Origin: an alpha proteobacterium AAP38
Lineage (GTDB): Bacteria; Pseudomonadota; Alphaproteobacteria; Azospirillales; Azospirillaceae
Length of the DNA: 64,000 nucleotides
Assembly (NCBI GenBank): GCA_001296005.1
Contig: LJHR01000024.1
Span: forward strand, 1 to 64,000
Direction of reading: 5' to 3'
Shown here in pieces: positions 1 through 8,254 of this stretch. The notes below the pieces were generated by a model. The model was given only the letters and a program-made list of their open reading frames with translations. It was not told the origin of the DNA and made no database searches. How positions within the stretch are numbered: the first letter of the stretch is position 1; each line of letters begins with the position of its first letter. The position numbers were made by a program, and so were the translations under genes.

Positions 1-21
1 GGCTGCGGCGGGTTTCGTAAG

Positions 22-405
22 TTACGGCCCCTCCGCCCGCCACACATCCTTCACATGCCGGGGCAGACGCCGGGGCAGGACGGCCATCAGGTCAAAGCGG
101 ATGGCGTAATGGGCCAGATGCGGGCGGTGGGCCACGAACTGGCTGATTGCTGCATAACGCCGCCGCCAGCTGGTGCGCGGCAGGGAGGACAGGGCCAGGA
201 CCATGTTCCGCCGCGCCTTCACCTCCACCACCGCCAGCACGTTGCGCTTGGTGGCAATGATGTCGATCTCACCCATGGGCAGGCGCAGGCGCGTGGCCAG
301 GATACGGTAGCCCTTCAGCCACAGGACCAGACAGCACAGCCATTCGGCGATGCGGCCCAGCCGTTCGGCGCGGCGGCGGTCAAGCTGGTCACGGGACCGC
401 GCCAT
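22..405 (-). CDS. yraN: YraN/UPF0102 family putative endonuclease-like protein
   Basis: The 127-aa protein carries the UPF0102 core seen in restriction-endonuclease-like folds: the G-E-I-D-I-I segment, then V-V-E-V-K-A-R. These supply the acidic and lysine residues of a PD-(D/E)XK-type site. The start is the ATG at 405, which overlaps the end of rsmI by 17 bp; the longer open frame upstream reads as unstructured sequence and would run far into rsmI. The rsmI-yraN pairing and the divergent LpoA-like gene match the yraL-yraM-yraN neighbourhood known from enterobacteria. The molecular role of the family is not settled; Holliday-junction or nuclease activity is only suggested by the fold. Family call is firm, function is not. 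Confidence 0.85.
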   Translation of the reverse strand: MARSRDQLDRRRAERLGRIAEWLCCLVLWLKGYRILATRLRLPMGEIDIIATKRNVLAVVEVKARRNMVLALSSLPRTSWRRRYAAISQFVAHRPHLAHYAIRFDLMAVLPRRLPRHVKDVWRAEGP

Positions 406-1348
406 CGCCCCCCGTCCCCAGTTGCAGGGCCCGCGCATAGACCTGTTTCTTGGGCTGGCCCGTGATGGTGGCGACATGGGCGGCAGCGTCACGCACACTC
501 ATCCCGCCGGATAGAGCCTGTTTCAGCAGGCTGTCCATGTCGGCGGCGTCGCTGGCGGCGGCGCCTTCGGCGGGGGGGCCGATGACCACAACCACCTCGC
601 CCTTGGGCGGCCCCTTCTCGGTATAGTGCGCGGACAGGTCGGATGCCGGACCTCGTCGCACCTCCTCGAACAGCTTGGTCAACTCCCGCGCTACCGCGAC
701 CTCGCGGTTGCCCAGGCTGGCGGTCACATCGGCCAGCATCTCGGCCAGACGCTGGGCCGATTCATAGAAGATCAGGGTGGCGGGAAGGGTGCGGAACAGT
801 TCCAATTCTGTCCGCCGCGCCGCCGATTTGGCGGGCAGGAAGCCACCGAACAGAAACCGGTCGCTGGGCAGGCCCGACAGGACCAGGGCCGTGATGGCGG
901 CATTTGCGCCGGGCAAATGGGTCAGGGCAAGACCCCTGTCCTTGGCCTCGCGCACCAGCTTGAAGCCAGGATCGCTGACCAGCGGGGTGCCGGCATCGCT
1001 GACCAGGGCGATGGATTGCCCGCCGGCGATGCGGTCCAGCAGCACGGGCCGCATCTTTGCCGCGTTATGGTCATGATAGGGCAGCATACGGGTGCGGATG
1101 CCGTATCGGCGCAGCAATTTACCGGTGACGCGCGTATCCTCGCACGCGATGGCATCGACACCGCGCAGGATGTCGAGCGCGCGCAGGGTGATATCACCGG
1201 CATTGCCGATGGGGGTGGCGACGATGTAAAGCCCCGCCCCAGGTTTACGGATGGCGCTGCTGCCGGTAGGCTGCGCCACCACATCATCATCGCCTTCCTC
1301 GGGGAATTCCCCGTCCAGGTCGGCGTCTTGGTCGGGTTGGTCGTCCAT
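389..1348 (-). CDS. rsmI: 16S rRNA (cytidine-1402 2'-O)-methyltransferase
   Basis: RsmI 2'-O-methylates C1402 of 16S rRNA, using SAM, in the decoding centre. The 319-aa product has the tetrapyrrole-methylase fold of the family: an early G-L-Y-I-V-A-T-P-I-G-N segment, then L-R-A-L-D-I-L, A-C-E-D-T-R, S-D-A-G-T-P and L-P-G-A-N-A. An acidic tail-like stretch (about residues 3-20, D/E-rich) precedes the conserved domain. The ATG at 1348 was chosen because the open frame further upstream is antisense to the LpoA-like gene and has no family similarity. It is divergent from that gene with 31 bp between start codons, so both promoters must lie in or beside the coding starts. yraN follows with a 17-bp overlap, so the two are co-translated. 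Confidence 0.95.
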   Translation of the reverse strand: MDDQPDQDADLDGEFPEEGDDDVVAQPTGSSAIRKPGAGLYIVATPIGNAGDITLRALDILRGVDAIACEDTRVTGKLLRRYGIRTRMLPYHDHNAAKMRPVLLDRIAGGQSIALVSDAGTPLVSDPGFKLVREAKDRGLALTHLPGANAAITALVLSGLPSDRFLFGGFLPAKSAARRTELELFRTLPATLIFYESAQRLAEMLADVTASLGNREVAVARELTKLFEEVRRGPASDLSAHYTEKGPPKGEVVVVIGPPAEGAAASDAADMDSLLKQALSGGMSVRDAAAHVATITGQPKKQVYARALQLGTGGDGAVP

Positions 1349-1379
1349 GCTGGGTGACGTCAAAGGGAAGGGGTTCCGA

Positions 1380-2711
1380 ATGCGTGGGATGGAAGATCGG
1401 CGCGGGGCGTCGTGGCTGGTGACGCTGGCGGCCTGCGTCGGGCTGCTGGCGGGGTGCGCCAGCCCTGGCAGCGTACCGGCCCCGGCCCCCACCCCGCAAC
1501 CCCCGCCGCAGGTGGCCCCGCCCCCCGTTGCCCCGCCGCCGCCCGTGACCGCACAGCCGACGGCCCCCAAGGATGACAAGATCCGCGTCGGCCTGCTGCT
1601 GCCCTTGACGGGTGCCAATGCTGCCCTGGGCCAGTCCATGCTGGACGCCGCACAGATGGCGCTGTTCGATCTGGGGGACGATAAATTCACCCTGTTGCCC
1701 CGCGATACGCAGGGCAGCCCCGGCATCGCCGCCACTGCTGCACAAGGTTTGATCGAGGAAGGGGCGGGCGTGATCCTGGGGCCCCTGTTCGGCGCGGAAG
1801 CCGCGGCGGTCAAGCCTGTGGCGGCCCAGGCCGGCAAGCCTGTCCTGTCCTTCTCCAGCGACTGGAACGTGGCGGGCGGCGGCGTCTGGACGCTGGGTTT
1901 CCAGCCGCAGGAACAGGTGCGGCGTGTGGTCGGATTGTCGATGGCGCGCGGCCTGATGCGGTTCGGCGTGGTGGCCCCGTCCACCCCCTATGGCGATGCG
2001 GCGGTGCAGTCGCTGCGCGACGCGGTGGAGCAGGCGGGCGGCACGGTGACCAAGGTCGAACGCTACACGGCGGGCGCCACCAACTTGACGGAACTGGTCA
2101 AGAACCTGTCGGATTTCGATCAGCGTCAAGGCGCACTGGGTGCCGAACGGGCACGCCTGACCGCACTGGGTGATCCCGAGTCGCTGGCGGCATTGCGCCG
2201 CTTGTCCAATGCCGACACGTTCGGGCCGCTGCCTTTCGATGCCGTTTTGATTGCCGAAGGCGGGCAGACGCTGCGCGAACTGGCGGCCCTGTTCCCCTTC
2301 TTCGACATCGATCCGGGTCCCGTCCGCATGCTGGGCACGGGCCTGTGGGATGAGGCGGGGCTGGGCCGGGAGGCAGCACTGGTCGGTGGCTGGTTCGCGG
2401 CCCCCGCCCCGGAAGGGCGCGACGCGTTCGAGGTGCGGTTCCAGCAGACCTTCGGCTATCGCCCGCACCGACTGGCCACGCTGGCCTATGACGCTACGGC
2501 GCTGTCCGCCGTGCTGGCCAAGGGTGGGGCGGGCTTTACCGTGCCGGCCCTGACCAATGCCAACGGCTTTGCCGGGGCGGAGGGGATTTTCCGCCTGCTG
2601 CCGACCGGCACGGCGGAACGCGGTCTGGCCGTGATGGAGGTGACGCGCACCGGCACCACCCCGGTCGACCCCGCCCCGCAGACCTTCGCCCCCGCCGCCC
2701 CGACTTCTTGA
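1380..2711 (+). CDS. LpoA/YraM-like penicillin-binding protein activator lipoprotein
   Basis: A 443-aa lipoprotein with a type II signal: hydrophobic stretch then L-L-A-G-C, giving an acylated Cys at about residue 24 from the ATG at 1380. A proline/alanine-rich linker (about residues 30-60) leads to a type I periplasmic-binding-protein fold (I-R-V-G-L-L-L-P-L-T-G onward), as in LpoA/YraM and leucine-binding proteins. In enterobacteria LpoA activates PBP1A from the outer membrane; here only the C-terminal-like domain is present, as is usual in alphaproteobacteria. A purine-rich RBS at 1363-1373 supports the ATG at 1380 over the one at 1389. Divergent from rsmI and followed 8 bp later by a YkuD-family gene, which also points to peptidoglycan work. 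An amino-acid-binding role is a less likely alternative. Confidence 0.8.
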   Translation: MRGMEDRRGASWLVTLAACVGLLAGCASPGSVPAPAPTPQPPPQVAPPPVAPPPPVTAQPTAPKDDKIRVGLLLPLTGANAALGQSMLDAAQMALFDLGDDKFTLLPRDTQGSPGIAATAAQGLIEEGAGVILGPLFGAEAAAVKPVAAQAGKPVLSFSSDWNVAGGGVWTLGFQPQEQVRRVVGLSMARGLMRFGVVAPSTPYGDAAVQSLRDAVEQAGGTVTKVERYTAGATNLTELVKNLSDFDQRQGALGAERARLTALGDPESLAALRRLSNADTFGPLPFDAVLIAEGGQTLRELAALFPFFDIDPGPVRMLGTGLWDEAGLGREAALVGGWFAAPAPEGRDAFEVRFQQTFGYRPHRLATLAYDATALSAVLAKGGAGFTVPALTNANGFAGAEGIFRLLPTGTAERGLAVMEVTRTGTTPVDPAPQTFAPAAPTS

Positions 2712-2719
2712 GGGTGCCC

Positions 2720-3289
2720 ATGGATATCCATGTCGCCAAGGCCGCTGACGGCCAGCACATCCTGACCTGGAACGGCACCAGCGTGCGCTGTGCCGTGGGG
2801 CGGACGGGCATCCGGCTGGATAAGCGGGAAGGGGATGGCGGCACGCCTGTTGGGGCCTTCACCCTGCGCCGCGTGCTCTACCGCGCCGACCGGCTGACCC
2901 CACCTGTGACAGGCTTGCCCGTATCGGTGATCAACCGGGATGATGGCTGGTGCGATGATCCCGCCCATCCTGACTATAATCGCCCGGTGAAGCTGCCCTT
3001 TGCGGCCAGCCGGGAGGAATTGTGGCTGGACAGCCTTGTTTACGACATCGTCGTCATCCTGGGTCACAATGACGACCCGCCGGTGCCGGGCATGGGCAGT
3101 GCGGTGTTTTTCCACCTGACCGACGCCGGCTACGGCCCCACGGCGGGCTGCGTGGCGGTACAGTTGGGCGACATGCTGCCCATCCTTGCGGTGACCAAAC
3201 CGGGTGATCGTATGGTCATTGCACCGTCACCGCAGGCCATGGCGGCTTGTGATCCAGCGGGTGGGCGGGGGCCTGACTGCTTTTTGTAG
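2720..3289 (+). CDS. YkuD-family L,D-transpeptidase-like protein
   Basis: A 189-aa protein matching the L,D-transpeptidase catalytic domain: a G-D-G-G-T-P-V-G-A-F region early, then H-L-T-D-A-G-Y-G-P-T-A-G-C-V, which supplies the catalytic His and Cys of the YkuD motif. These enzymes make or edit 3-3 cross-links in peptidoglycan. I see no signal peptide, so either export is non-classical or this subfamily acts inside the cell; that is odd for an L,D-transpeptidase. The ATG at 2720 was preferred over TTG 2708 because GAGGG at 2710-2714, overlapping the stop of the preceding gene, is well placed for it. Probably co-transcribed with the LpoA-like gene. Confidence 0.8.
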   Translation: MDIHVAKAADGQHILTWNGTSVRCAVGRTGIRLDKREGDGGTPVGAFTLRRVLYRADRLTPPVTGLPVSVINRDDGWCDDPAHPDYNRPVKLPFAASREELWLDSLVYDIVVILGHNDDPPVPGMGSAVFFHLTDAGYGPTAGCVAVQLGDMLPILAVTKPGDRMVIAPSPQAMAACDPAGGRGPDCFL

Positions 3290-3295
3290 GCGGGG

Positions 3296-4459
3296 TCAGA
3301 CCCAGCTTTCCCGATACAGCGCCACCATCTCCGCCACGGTTGGCACGCGTGGGTTGTTGTTGGGGCTGCCCGATGCCAGGGCCTGTTCGGCCATGAGGGG
3401 CAGCAGACTGTCCCAGCGGGCGGCATCGATGCCGTACTGTTTGGGTGTGGGGACCTGCAGGTCCGCGTTCAGGCGGCGCAGGGCCGCGACCAGTTCGCCT
3501 GCCGCCGCCTTATCATCCTGTCCCGGTTCCGCCGCCCCGATGGCGCGGGCGCAGTCGGCATAGCGGGTGATGGCGCCCGGCAGCGACCAGGCCGTGACGG
3601 CAGGCAGCAGCATGGCGTTGGACAGGCCGTGCGGCACGTGGAAGAAGGCGCCGATGGGCCTGCTCATTCCATGCACCAGGGCGACCGACGCATTGGAAAA
3701 GGCCATGCCGGCCAGGGTGGCGCCCAGCATCATATTCTCCCGTGCGGCCCGATCGGCGGGATCGGCGCAGGCGGTGCGAATCCAGGGCGCGATGCGGCCC
3801 ATGGCGGCGATGGCCATGGCATCGGTGAAGGGGCTGGCCTTCACGCTGACATAGGCCTCGATGGCATGGGTCAGGGCGTCGATGCCGGTATCGGCGGTCA
3901 GGCGCGGGGGACAGGACAGGGTCAGCTCATAATCGATGATGGCGGCGGCGGGCACCAGACCCGGCCCCGCAATCAGCATCTTCTCATCTGTTTCGGTGTC
4001 GGTGATGACGGTGAAGCGCGTCACCTCCGACCCGGTGCCGGCGGTGGTGGGGATGGCGATGACGGGCATGCAAGGCGTCGGGATCGGGTTCGGCACCTTG
4101 TAGTCGCGCATGCGGCCGCCATTGGCGGCCAGCACGGCCATGGCCTTGGCGGTGTCGATGGGCGACCCGCCGCCCAGCGCGATCATCCCGTCATAGCCGC
4201 CATCGCGCAGCAGGGTGGCACCGGCGGCGATGACATCGGTGGTAGGATCGGGCACGGTGTCGGCGAACAGGCCGGGATTGAGGCCCGCGTCCCGCAAAGG
4301 GACCAGCACCCGGTTGGCATGGCCATGGTCGCGCATGAAGGGATCGGTGACCAGCAGGGGCCGGCGCACACCCAGCCGGGCCAGAACCCCCGCCAGCCGC
4401 TGCACGGCCCCGCCGCCGATTTCCATGATGGGTGGCACCAGGATGGTGGCGATCATCAT
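3296..4459 (-). CDS. Iron-containing (group III) alcohol dehydrogenase
   Basis: A 387-aa member of the Fe-ADH family (FucO/DhaT/AdhB group), NAD(P)-dependent. Visible motifs: G-G-G-S-P-I-D-T-A-K for the dinucleotide site, T-T-A-G-T-G-S-E, then D-A-L-T-H-A-I-E-A-Y (Asp and His metal ligands), L-V-H-G-M and H-V-P-H-G (two further His ligands). In FucO a His follows the L-V-H-G-M-A stretch; this protein has Arg at that place. Start is the second ATG of a tandem ATG pair read from 4459, with a GGGGAG RBS just upstream. It ends 6 bp from the end of the convergent YkuD-like gene. The substrate (lactaldehyde, propanediol, short alcohol) cannot be read from sequence. Confidence 0.88.
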   Translation of the reverse strand: MMIATILVPPIMEIGGGAVQRLAGVLARLGVRRPLLVTDPFMRDHGHANRVLVPLRDAGLNPGLFADTVPDPTTDVIAAGATLLRDGGYDGMIALGGGSPIDTAKAMAVLAANGGRMRDYKVPNPIPTPCMPVIAIPTTAGTGSEVTRFTVITDTETDEKMLIAGPGLVPAAAIIDYELTLSCPPRLTADTGIDALTHAIEAYVSVKASPFTDAMAIAAMGRIAPWIRTACADPADRAARENMMLGATLAGMAFSNASVALVHGMSRPIGAFFHVPHGLSNAMLLPAVTAWSLPGAITRYADCARAIGAAEPGQDDKAAAGELVAALRRLNADLQVPTPKQYGIDAARWDSLLPLMAEQALASGSPNNNPRVPTVAEMVALYRESWV

Positions 4460-4633
4460 TTGCTCCCCTGCCTTGTCTGATTTCCGCCTGGCATGTTCGG
4501 CCCTGCCGGCAGGCTTGCCAAGTCCCCGGTGCCGGGAATGGCACATCGGGTGATGAGGTTTGTTCATGTATGGAACGTGGCGGCCCGAGCGCCTATGCTG
4601 CGCCCCTGACCATTTCGATCCCTCAAGGTTCTC

Positions 4634-5047
4634 ATGACCAGTCCTGCCCCCGACCTGTTCGCCGCCGCCCTCGCCACCCGCGCCCATTCCCATTCCCCCT
4701 ATTCAGGGTTCAAGGTGGGGGCGGCGATCCGGTCGGAAAGCGGGCGCATCCATGCCGGCTGCAATGTCGAGAATGCTGCCTATCCGCAGGGCCAATGCGC
4801 CGAGGCCACGGCCATCGGTCTGATGGTGGCCGCCGGCGACCGCCGCATCGCCGAGATCGTGGTGGTGGGTGGGGAAGCCGGGTCCGGCCTGATGTGCACG
4901 CCCTGCGGCGGTTGCCGTCAGCGCATCCGGGAATTTGCCGGCCCCGACACGCCCATCCATGTCTATGATGCCGGCGGCCATCGCCGCAGCTTTACCCTGG
5001 GCGAGTTGCTGCCCTTCAGCTTTGGTCCCGACAATCTGGGATTCTAA
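4634..5047 (+). CDS. cdd: Cytidine deaminase
   Basis: Deaminates cytidine and deoxycytidine to uridine and deoxyuridine in pyrimidine salvage. The 137-aa length fits the small homotetrameric class. Residues 42-57 read G-C-N-V-E-N-A-A-Y-P...C-A-E, with Cys55 a Zn ligand and Glu57 the proton shuttle; P-C-G-G-C at about 94-98 supplies the other two Zn cysteines. deoC starts one base after its stop codon, so the two form a nucleoside catabolic unit. Divergent from the alcohol dehydrogenase across 174 bp. Confidence 0.96.
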   Translation: MTSPAPDLFAAALATRAHSHSPYSGFKVGAAIRSESGRIHAGCNVENAAYPQGQCAEATAIGLMVAAGDRRIAEIVVVGGEAGSGLMCTPCGGCRQRIREFAGPDTPIHVYDAGGHRRSFTLGELLPFSFGPDNLGF

Positions 5048-5048
5048 T

Positions 5049-5828
5049 ATGTCCGGTACCGAAATGACTCTTGTTGATATTGCCCTTCGTGTCCTACCAT
5101 TGTTGGATCTGACCAGCCTGAATGACGCGGATGACGCCGACAGCACCGCCGCCCTGTGCGCCAGGGCGGTGACGCCGGCGGGGAATGTGGTGGCGGTCTG
5201 CCTTTGGTCATCCTTTGTTCCGCAAGCGAAACAAACATTGATCGGCAGTACTGTGAAGGTGGCGACGGTGGTCAATTTCCCCGGCGGGTCGTTGCCGGCG
5301 GAAAAGGTCGTGGACCAGATCGCCCGTGCCCTGGCCGATGGGGCGGACGAGATCGACGTGGTCATGCCCTATGCCGCCGTCATGGCCGGGATGGGCGGTG
5401 ACCAGCGGGCCTTGGACCATCTGGCCGCCTGCCGGGAGGCCTGTGGGCCTGCGACTATGAAGGTCATCCTGGAAAGCGGGGTGCTGGCCAAGCCGGCCCT
5501 TATCGAACGCGCCGCCCAGGTGGCGGTGACCGCCGGGGCGGATTTTCTGAAAACCTCCACCGGCAAGGTGCCGGCGGGCGCCACGCCGGGGGCGGCCCGC
5601 ATCATGCTGACCGCCTGTCGCGAGGCCGGGCGGCCCGTGGGCTTCAAGGCGTCGGGCGGCATCCGCGATGTCGAGACGGCGGCGCAGTATCTGGCCCTTG
5701 CAGATGATATCTGCGGGCCGGGCTGGGCCTCGCCCGCGACCTTCCGCTTTGGCGCATCGGGTCTGCTCGACGCGCTGCTGGGGGTGCTGGGGCATGGGCC
5801 AGAGACGAGGGTGACGGTGGGTTATTGA
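5049..5828 (+). CDS. deoC: Deoxyribose-phosphate aldolase
   Basis: Splits 2-deoxyribose-5-phosphate into glyceraldehyde-3-phosphate and acetaldehyde, the last step of deoxynucleoside breakdown. The 259-aa protein shows the class I aldolase lysines in F-L-K-T-S-T-G-K (Schiff-base Lys) and G-F-K-A-S-G-G-I-R (partner Lys), as in the E. coli enzyme. The ATG at 5049 sits one base after the cdd stop; an internal ATG at 5064 is an alternative because neither has a strong RBS, and translational coupling to cdd is likely. Its 3' end overlaps the convergent modC stop by 7 bp, leaving no room for a conventional terminator. Confidence 0.95.
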   Translation: MSGTEMTLVDIALRVLPLLDLTSLNDADDADSTAALCARAVTPAGNVVAVCLWSSFVPQAKQTLIGSTVKVATVVNFPGGSLPAEKVVDQIARALADGADEIDVVMPYAAVMAGMGGDQRALDHLAACREACGPATMKVILESGVLAKPALIERAAQVAVTAGADFLKTSTGKVPAGATPGAARIMLTACREAGRPVGFKASGGIRDVETAAQYLALADDICGPGWASPATFRFGASGLLDALLGVLGHGPETRVTVGY

Positions 5829-6466
5829 TCCATCGCCACCACCCCCTGTTCGACCCGCAGCCACGCCGTGGCCAGGGCCGCCACCTCCTCGCGTTGGTGG
5901 GTGACGTAGAGCATGGGCAGGCCGGTGCCGTCGCGCAGGCGCTGCAGGTAGGGCAGCAGTTCGGCCTTGCGGGCCGGGTCCAGGGCCGAAAGGGGCTCAT
6001 CCAGCAGCAGCAGCGCGGGGTTGGACAGCAGCGCCCGTCCGATGGCCACGCGTTGGCGTTCCCCGCCCGACAGGTCGCGGGGGCGGCGGTGCAGAAGCGG
6101 CGCGATGTCCAACAGATCGATGATGGTATCCAGGGTCGGCCCGTCCCGCCCGCGCCCGCCGAACAGCCGTCCATAGAGAAGATTGTGGCGGACATTCAGG
6201 TGGGGGAAAAGGCGCGCCTCCTGAAACACCTGCCCGACATGGCGGCGGTGGGGGGGCAGCCAGGTCCGGCTGTCGGTATCGACCAGAACCTTGCCATCCA
6301 GGACGATCCGCCCCGCCGAGGGCCGCGACAGGCCCGCGATCAGGGATAGAAGCGTGGTCTTGCCGGCACCCGACGGGCCGGTGATGGCCGTGACGCCGGG
6401 GCCGATGGAGAGGTCAGCGGTCAGGGTAAAGGTGCCGATCCGGTGGGTCAGCGACAGGTCAAGCAT
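5822..6466 (-). CDS. modC: Molybdate ABC transporter ATPase, short form
   Basis: ATPase of the molybdate importer. Walker A is G-P-S-G-A-G-K-T-T (about 30-38), the ABC signature is L-S-G-G-E-R-Q, and Walker B is L-L-L-L-D-E-P. At 214 aa it stops right after the ATPase core and lacks the C-terminal MOP/TOBE molybdate-binding domain that makes typical ModC about 350 aa. The gene neighbours make the assignment: modB overlaps its start by 8 bp and modA precedes modB. Loss of the MOP domain would remove the substrate-dependent transinhibition described for full-length ModC (inference). No frameshifted MOP domain is visible downstream because deoC occupies that sequence on the other strand. Confidence 0.92.
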   Translation of the reverse strand: MLDLSLTHRIGTFTLTADLSIGPGVTAITGPSGAGKTTLLSLIAGLSRPSAGRIVLDGKVLVDTDSRTWLPPHRRHVGQVFQEARLFPHLNVRHNLLYGRLFGGRGRDGPTLDTIIDLLDIAPLLHRRPRDLSGGERQRVAIGRALLSNPALLLLDEPLSALDPARKAELLPYLQRLRDGTGLPMLYVTHQREEVAALATAWLRVEQGVVAMDQ

Positions 6467-7157
6467 CGCGTCCCTCCACCCGCCGGCGCACGCGCCGTGC
6501 CAGTAATTCGCTGGCCGTTACCGCGATGATGGCGATCAGGGCGGCGACCAGGGTCAGGCGCAGGGCCGCCGCGTCGCCGCCCGGCACCTGCGTCAGCCCG
6601 TAAATGGCGGCGGGTAGGGTCTGTGTGACGCCGGGAATGGCCGCGACGAAGGTGATGGTGGCCCCGAATTCCCCCAGCGCCTTGGCAAAGCACAGGATGG
6701 CGCCGGACAGGATACCGGGCAGGGACAAGGGCAAGGTGACGGTCAGGAACACGGCCCAGGGCGGGGCGCCCAGCCCGGCCGCCGCATCCTCCAGCCGTGT
6801 ATCCACCGCCTCCATCGACAAGCGGATGGCGCGGACCAGCAGGGGGAAGGCCATGACCGAACAGGCCAGGACCGCCCCGGTCCAATTGAAGGCGAACACG
6901 ATCCCGAATTCGGCCAGAACCTGCCCCACCGGCCCCTTGCGCCCGAACAGCAGCAGCAGCAGATAGCCCGTGACAACCGGCGGCAGGACCAGGGGCAGGT
7001 GTACCAGCGCATCCAGCAGGATACGCCCCGGAAAGGACCGGCGGGCCAGCAGCCAGGCGACCAGGATACCCGGCCCCAGGCTGACGGCGGTGGCCCAGCA
7101 GGCCACCTTTACCGACAGCCAGATGGCCGTCATTTCCTCCGCCGTGAAGGTCCCCAT
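6459..7157 (-). CDS. modB: Molybdate ABC transporter permease
   Basis: A 232-aa inner-membrane permease with about five or six hydrophobic segments and the binding-protein-dependent transport motif: E-D-A-A-A-G-L-G-A then the L-P-L-S-L-P-G-I region that contacts ModC. Its ATG shares one base with the modA stop (TAATG at 7155-7159) and its end overlaps modC by 8 bp, so modABC is a tightly coupled operon read on the minus strand. Start is set by that coupling. Confidence 0.95.
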   Translation of the reverse strand: MGTFTAEEMTAIWLSVKVACWATAVSLGPGILVAWLLARRSFPGRILLDALVHLPLVLPPVVTGYLLLLLFGRKGPVGQVLAEFGIVFAFNWTGAVLACSVMAFPLLVRAIRLSMEAVDTRLEDAAAGLGAPPWAVFLTVTLPLSLPGILSGAILCFAKALGEFGATITFVAAIPGVTQTLPAAIYGLTQVPGGDAAALRLTLVAALIAIIAVTASELLARRVRRRVEGRDA

Positions 7158-7924
7158 TATTTGGTCAGCACCGTGAAGCCCTGATTGATGAAGTGACGCC
7201 GCCCTTCGTCTGTCTTCAGGAAATCCAGCAGCGGCTGGCTGGCGGCCTGGTCTGCCCCCTTCAGCAGGGCAACAGGATACTCGATCGGGGCGTGGCTGTC
7301 GGCGGGGAAGACGCCGACAATGGCCACGCCGGGTTCAACCCGCGCGTCGGTGGCATAGACGATGCCGGCCCCGGCCTCCCCCCGCGCCACCAGCGCCAGG
7401 GCGGCGCGGACATTCTCGGCGGGTGCCAGCTTGTCCGATACCTGGGACCACAGGCCCAGCTTGGTCAGCGCCGCCTTTGCATAGCGGCCCGCCGGTACGG
7501 CCTTGACATCGCCCACGGCCAGCCGCCGGCCATTCAGCAGGGCGGCGATATCCAGATTGCCGTCAATGGTCAGGCGCCTTGCCTGCGACCGTTCCATGAC
7601 CAGCACCAGTTGATTGCCCAGGAAGGTGAAGCGGCTGTCGGCCTGTACCAGCCCGGCCTTGACCAGATGATCCATCCATTCCTGATCGGCGGAGATGAAG
7701 ATATCCGCCGGTGCCCCCGCCTCGATCTGTTTGGCCAGGGCAGAACTGGCGGCATAGGCGGCGGTGGCGGTGCTGCCCGTCTGCGCCTTGTAGGCCACCA
7801 ATGCCTCATCCAATGCCGTCTTCAGGCTGGCTGCGGCATAGACGGTGGTGTCCTTTGCCCAGACCGCCGGTGCGAAGGCCAGGGACAGGGCAAGGAGGAG
7901 GGAGGAAAGGCGGAAACGGGCCAT
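7157..7924 (-). CDS. modA: Molybdate-binding periplasmic protein
   Basis: Captures molybdate or tungstate in the periplasm and delivers it to ModB. The 255-aa protein has a Sec signal peptide (M-A-R-F-R then a Leu/Ala-rich core, cleavage after A-V-W-A). A-A-A-S-L-K-T-A-L starts the mature protein and holds the oxyanion-binding serine of the family; A-S-S-A-L-A-K-Q-I-E and A-D-I-F-I-S-A-D follow. The ATG at 7924 begins the signal peptide; the open frame upstream is only translated intergenic repeat. First gene of modABC, with a ModE-box-like dyad 39-62 bp upstream. Confidence 0.95.
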   Translation of the reverse strand: MARFRLSSLLLALSLAFAPAVWAKDTTVYAAASLKTALDEALVAYKAQTGSTATAAYAASSALAKQIEAGAPADIFISADQEWMDHLVKAGLVQADSRFTFLGNQLVLVMERSQARRLTIDGNLDIAALLNGRRLAVGDVKAVPAGRYAKAALTKLGLWSQVSDKLAPAENVRAALALVARGEAGAGIVYATDARVEPGVAIVGVFPADSHAPIEYPVALLKGADQAASQPLLDFLKTDEGRRHFINQGFTVLTK

Positions 7925-7962
7925 GGTGCATCCTGACCTGACGGAAGGTAGCAGCAGATTAT

Positions 7963-7986
7963 CGTTATGTCTGGTAGAATACAACG
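7963..7986. promoter_or_regulatory. ModE-box-like operator upstream of modA
   Basis: Two half-sites, CGTTATGT (7963-7970) and ATACAACG (7979-7986), form an imperfect dyad with an 8-bp spacer. Its outer C-G-T-T and inner T-A-T steps resemble the ModE operators known upstream of mod operons. It lies 39 bp from the modA start, where a repressor would cover the promoter. No ModE gene is in the window, so regulation is an inference from sequence and position. Confidence 0.5.
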
Positions 7987-8012
7987 AGGCTGTTGGCGCG
8001 ATCATGATCCCG

Positions 8013-8049
8013 TGCAACCAGATGCAACAGAAAACATAGGGGTGTTTCA
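8013..8049. repeat. 37-bp direct repeat, copy 1
   Basis: Begins T-G-C-A-A-C-C-A-G-A-T-G and ends G-T-G-T-T-T-C-A. It matches the copy at 8087-8123 at 33 of 37 positions by eye, in the same orientation, 74 bp apart. It sits in the otherwise empty 330-bp interval between modA and the DUF938 gene. It is neither a tandem repeat nor a CRISPR; a dispersed element or duplicated regulatory stretch is possible. Confidence 0.75.
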
Positions 8050-8086
8050 GAGTTCGGGCCTTCGCCCCTCCGAGTGCGGGTGCCCC

Positions 8087-8123
8087 TGCAACCAGATGTA
8101 ACAGAAAATAAAAGGGTGTTTCA
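8087..8123. repeat. 37-bp direct repeat, copy 2
   Basis: Second copy of the element at 8013-8049, differing at four positions. The sequence from 8124 to 8254 after it holds nothing I can recognise. Confidence 0.75.
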
Positions 8124-8254
8124 TGGTTCATGCCTTACCCGATCCGAACGCCAAGCGCGTCGGATTGCAGCGGACAGGGGAAGGGCGTTGAGAAAGCCAT
8201 TGTAGCAGAGACCGGCCAGAAAGTCAGCCATTCCACCGCCTCTGCCGTCCCCGG

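Noticed and set aside
8013-8123. CRISPR-like pair of repeats
   Set aside because: Only two imperfect copies, no further units, no cas genes.
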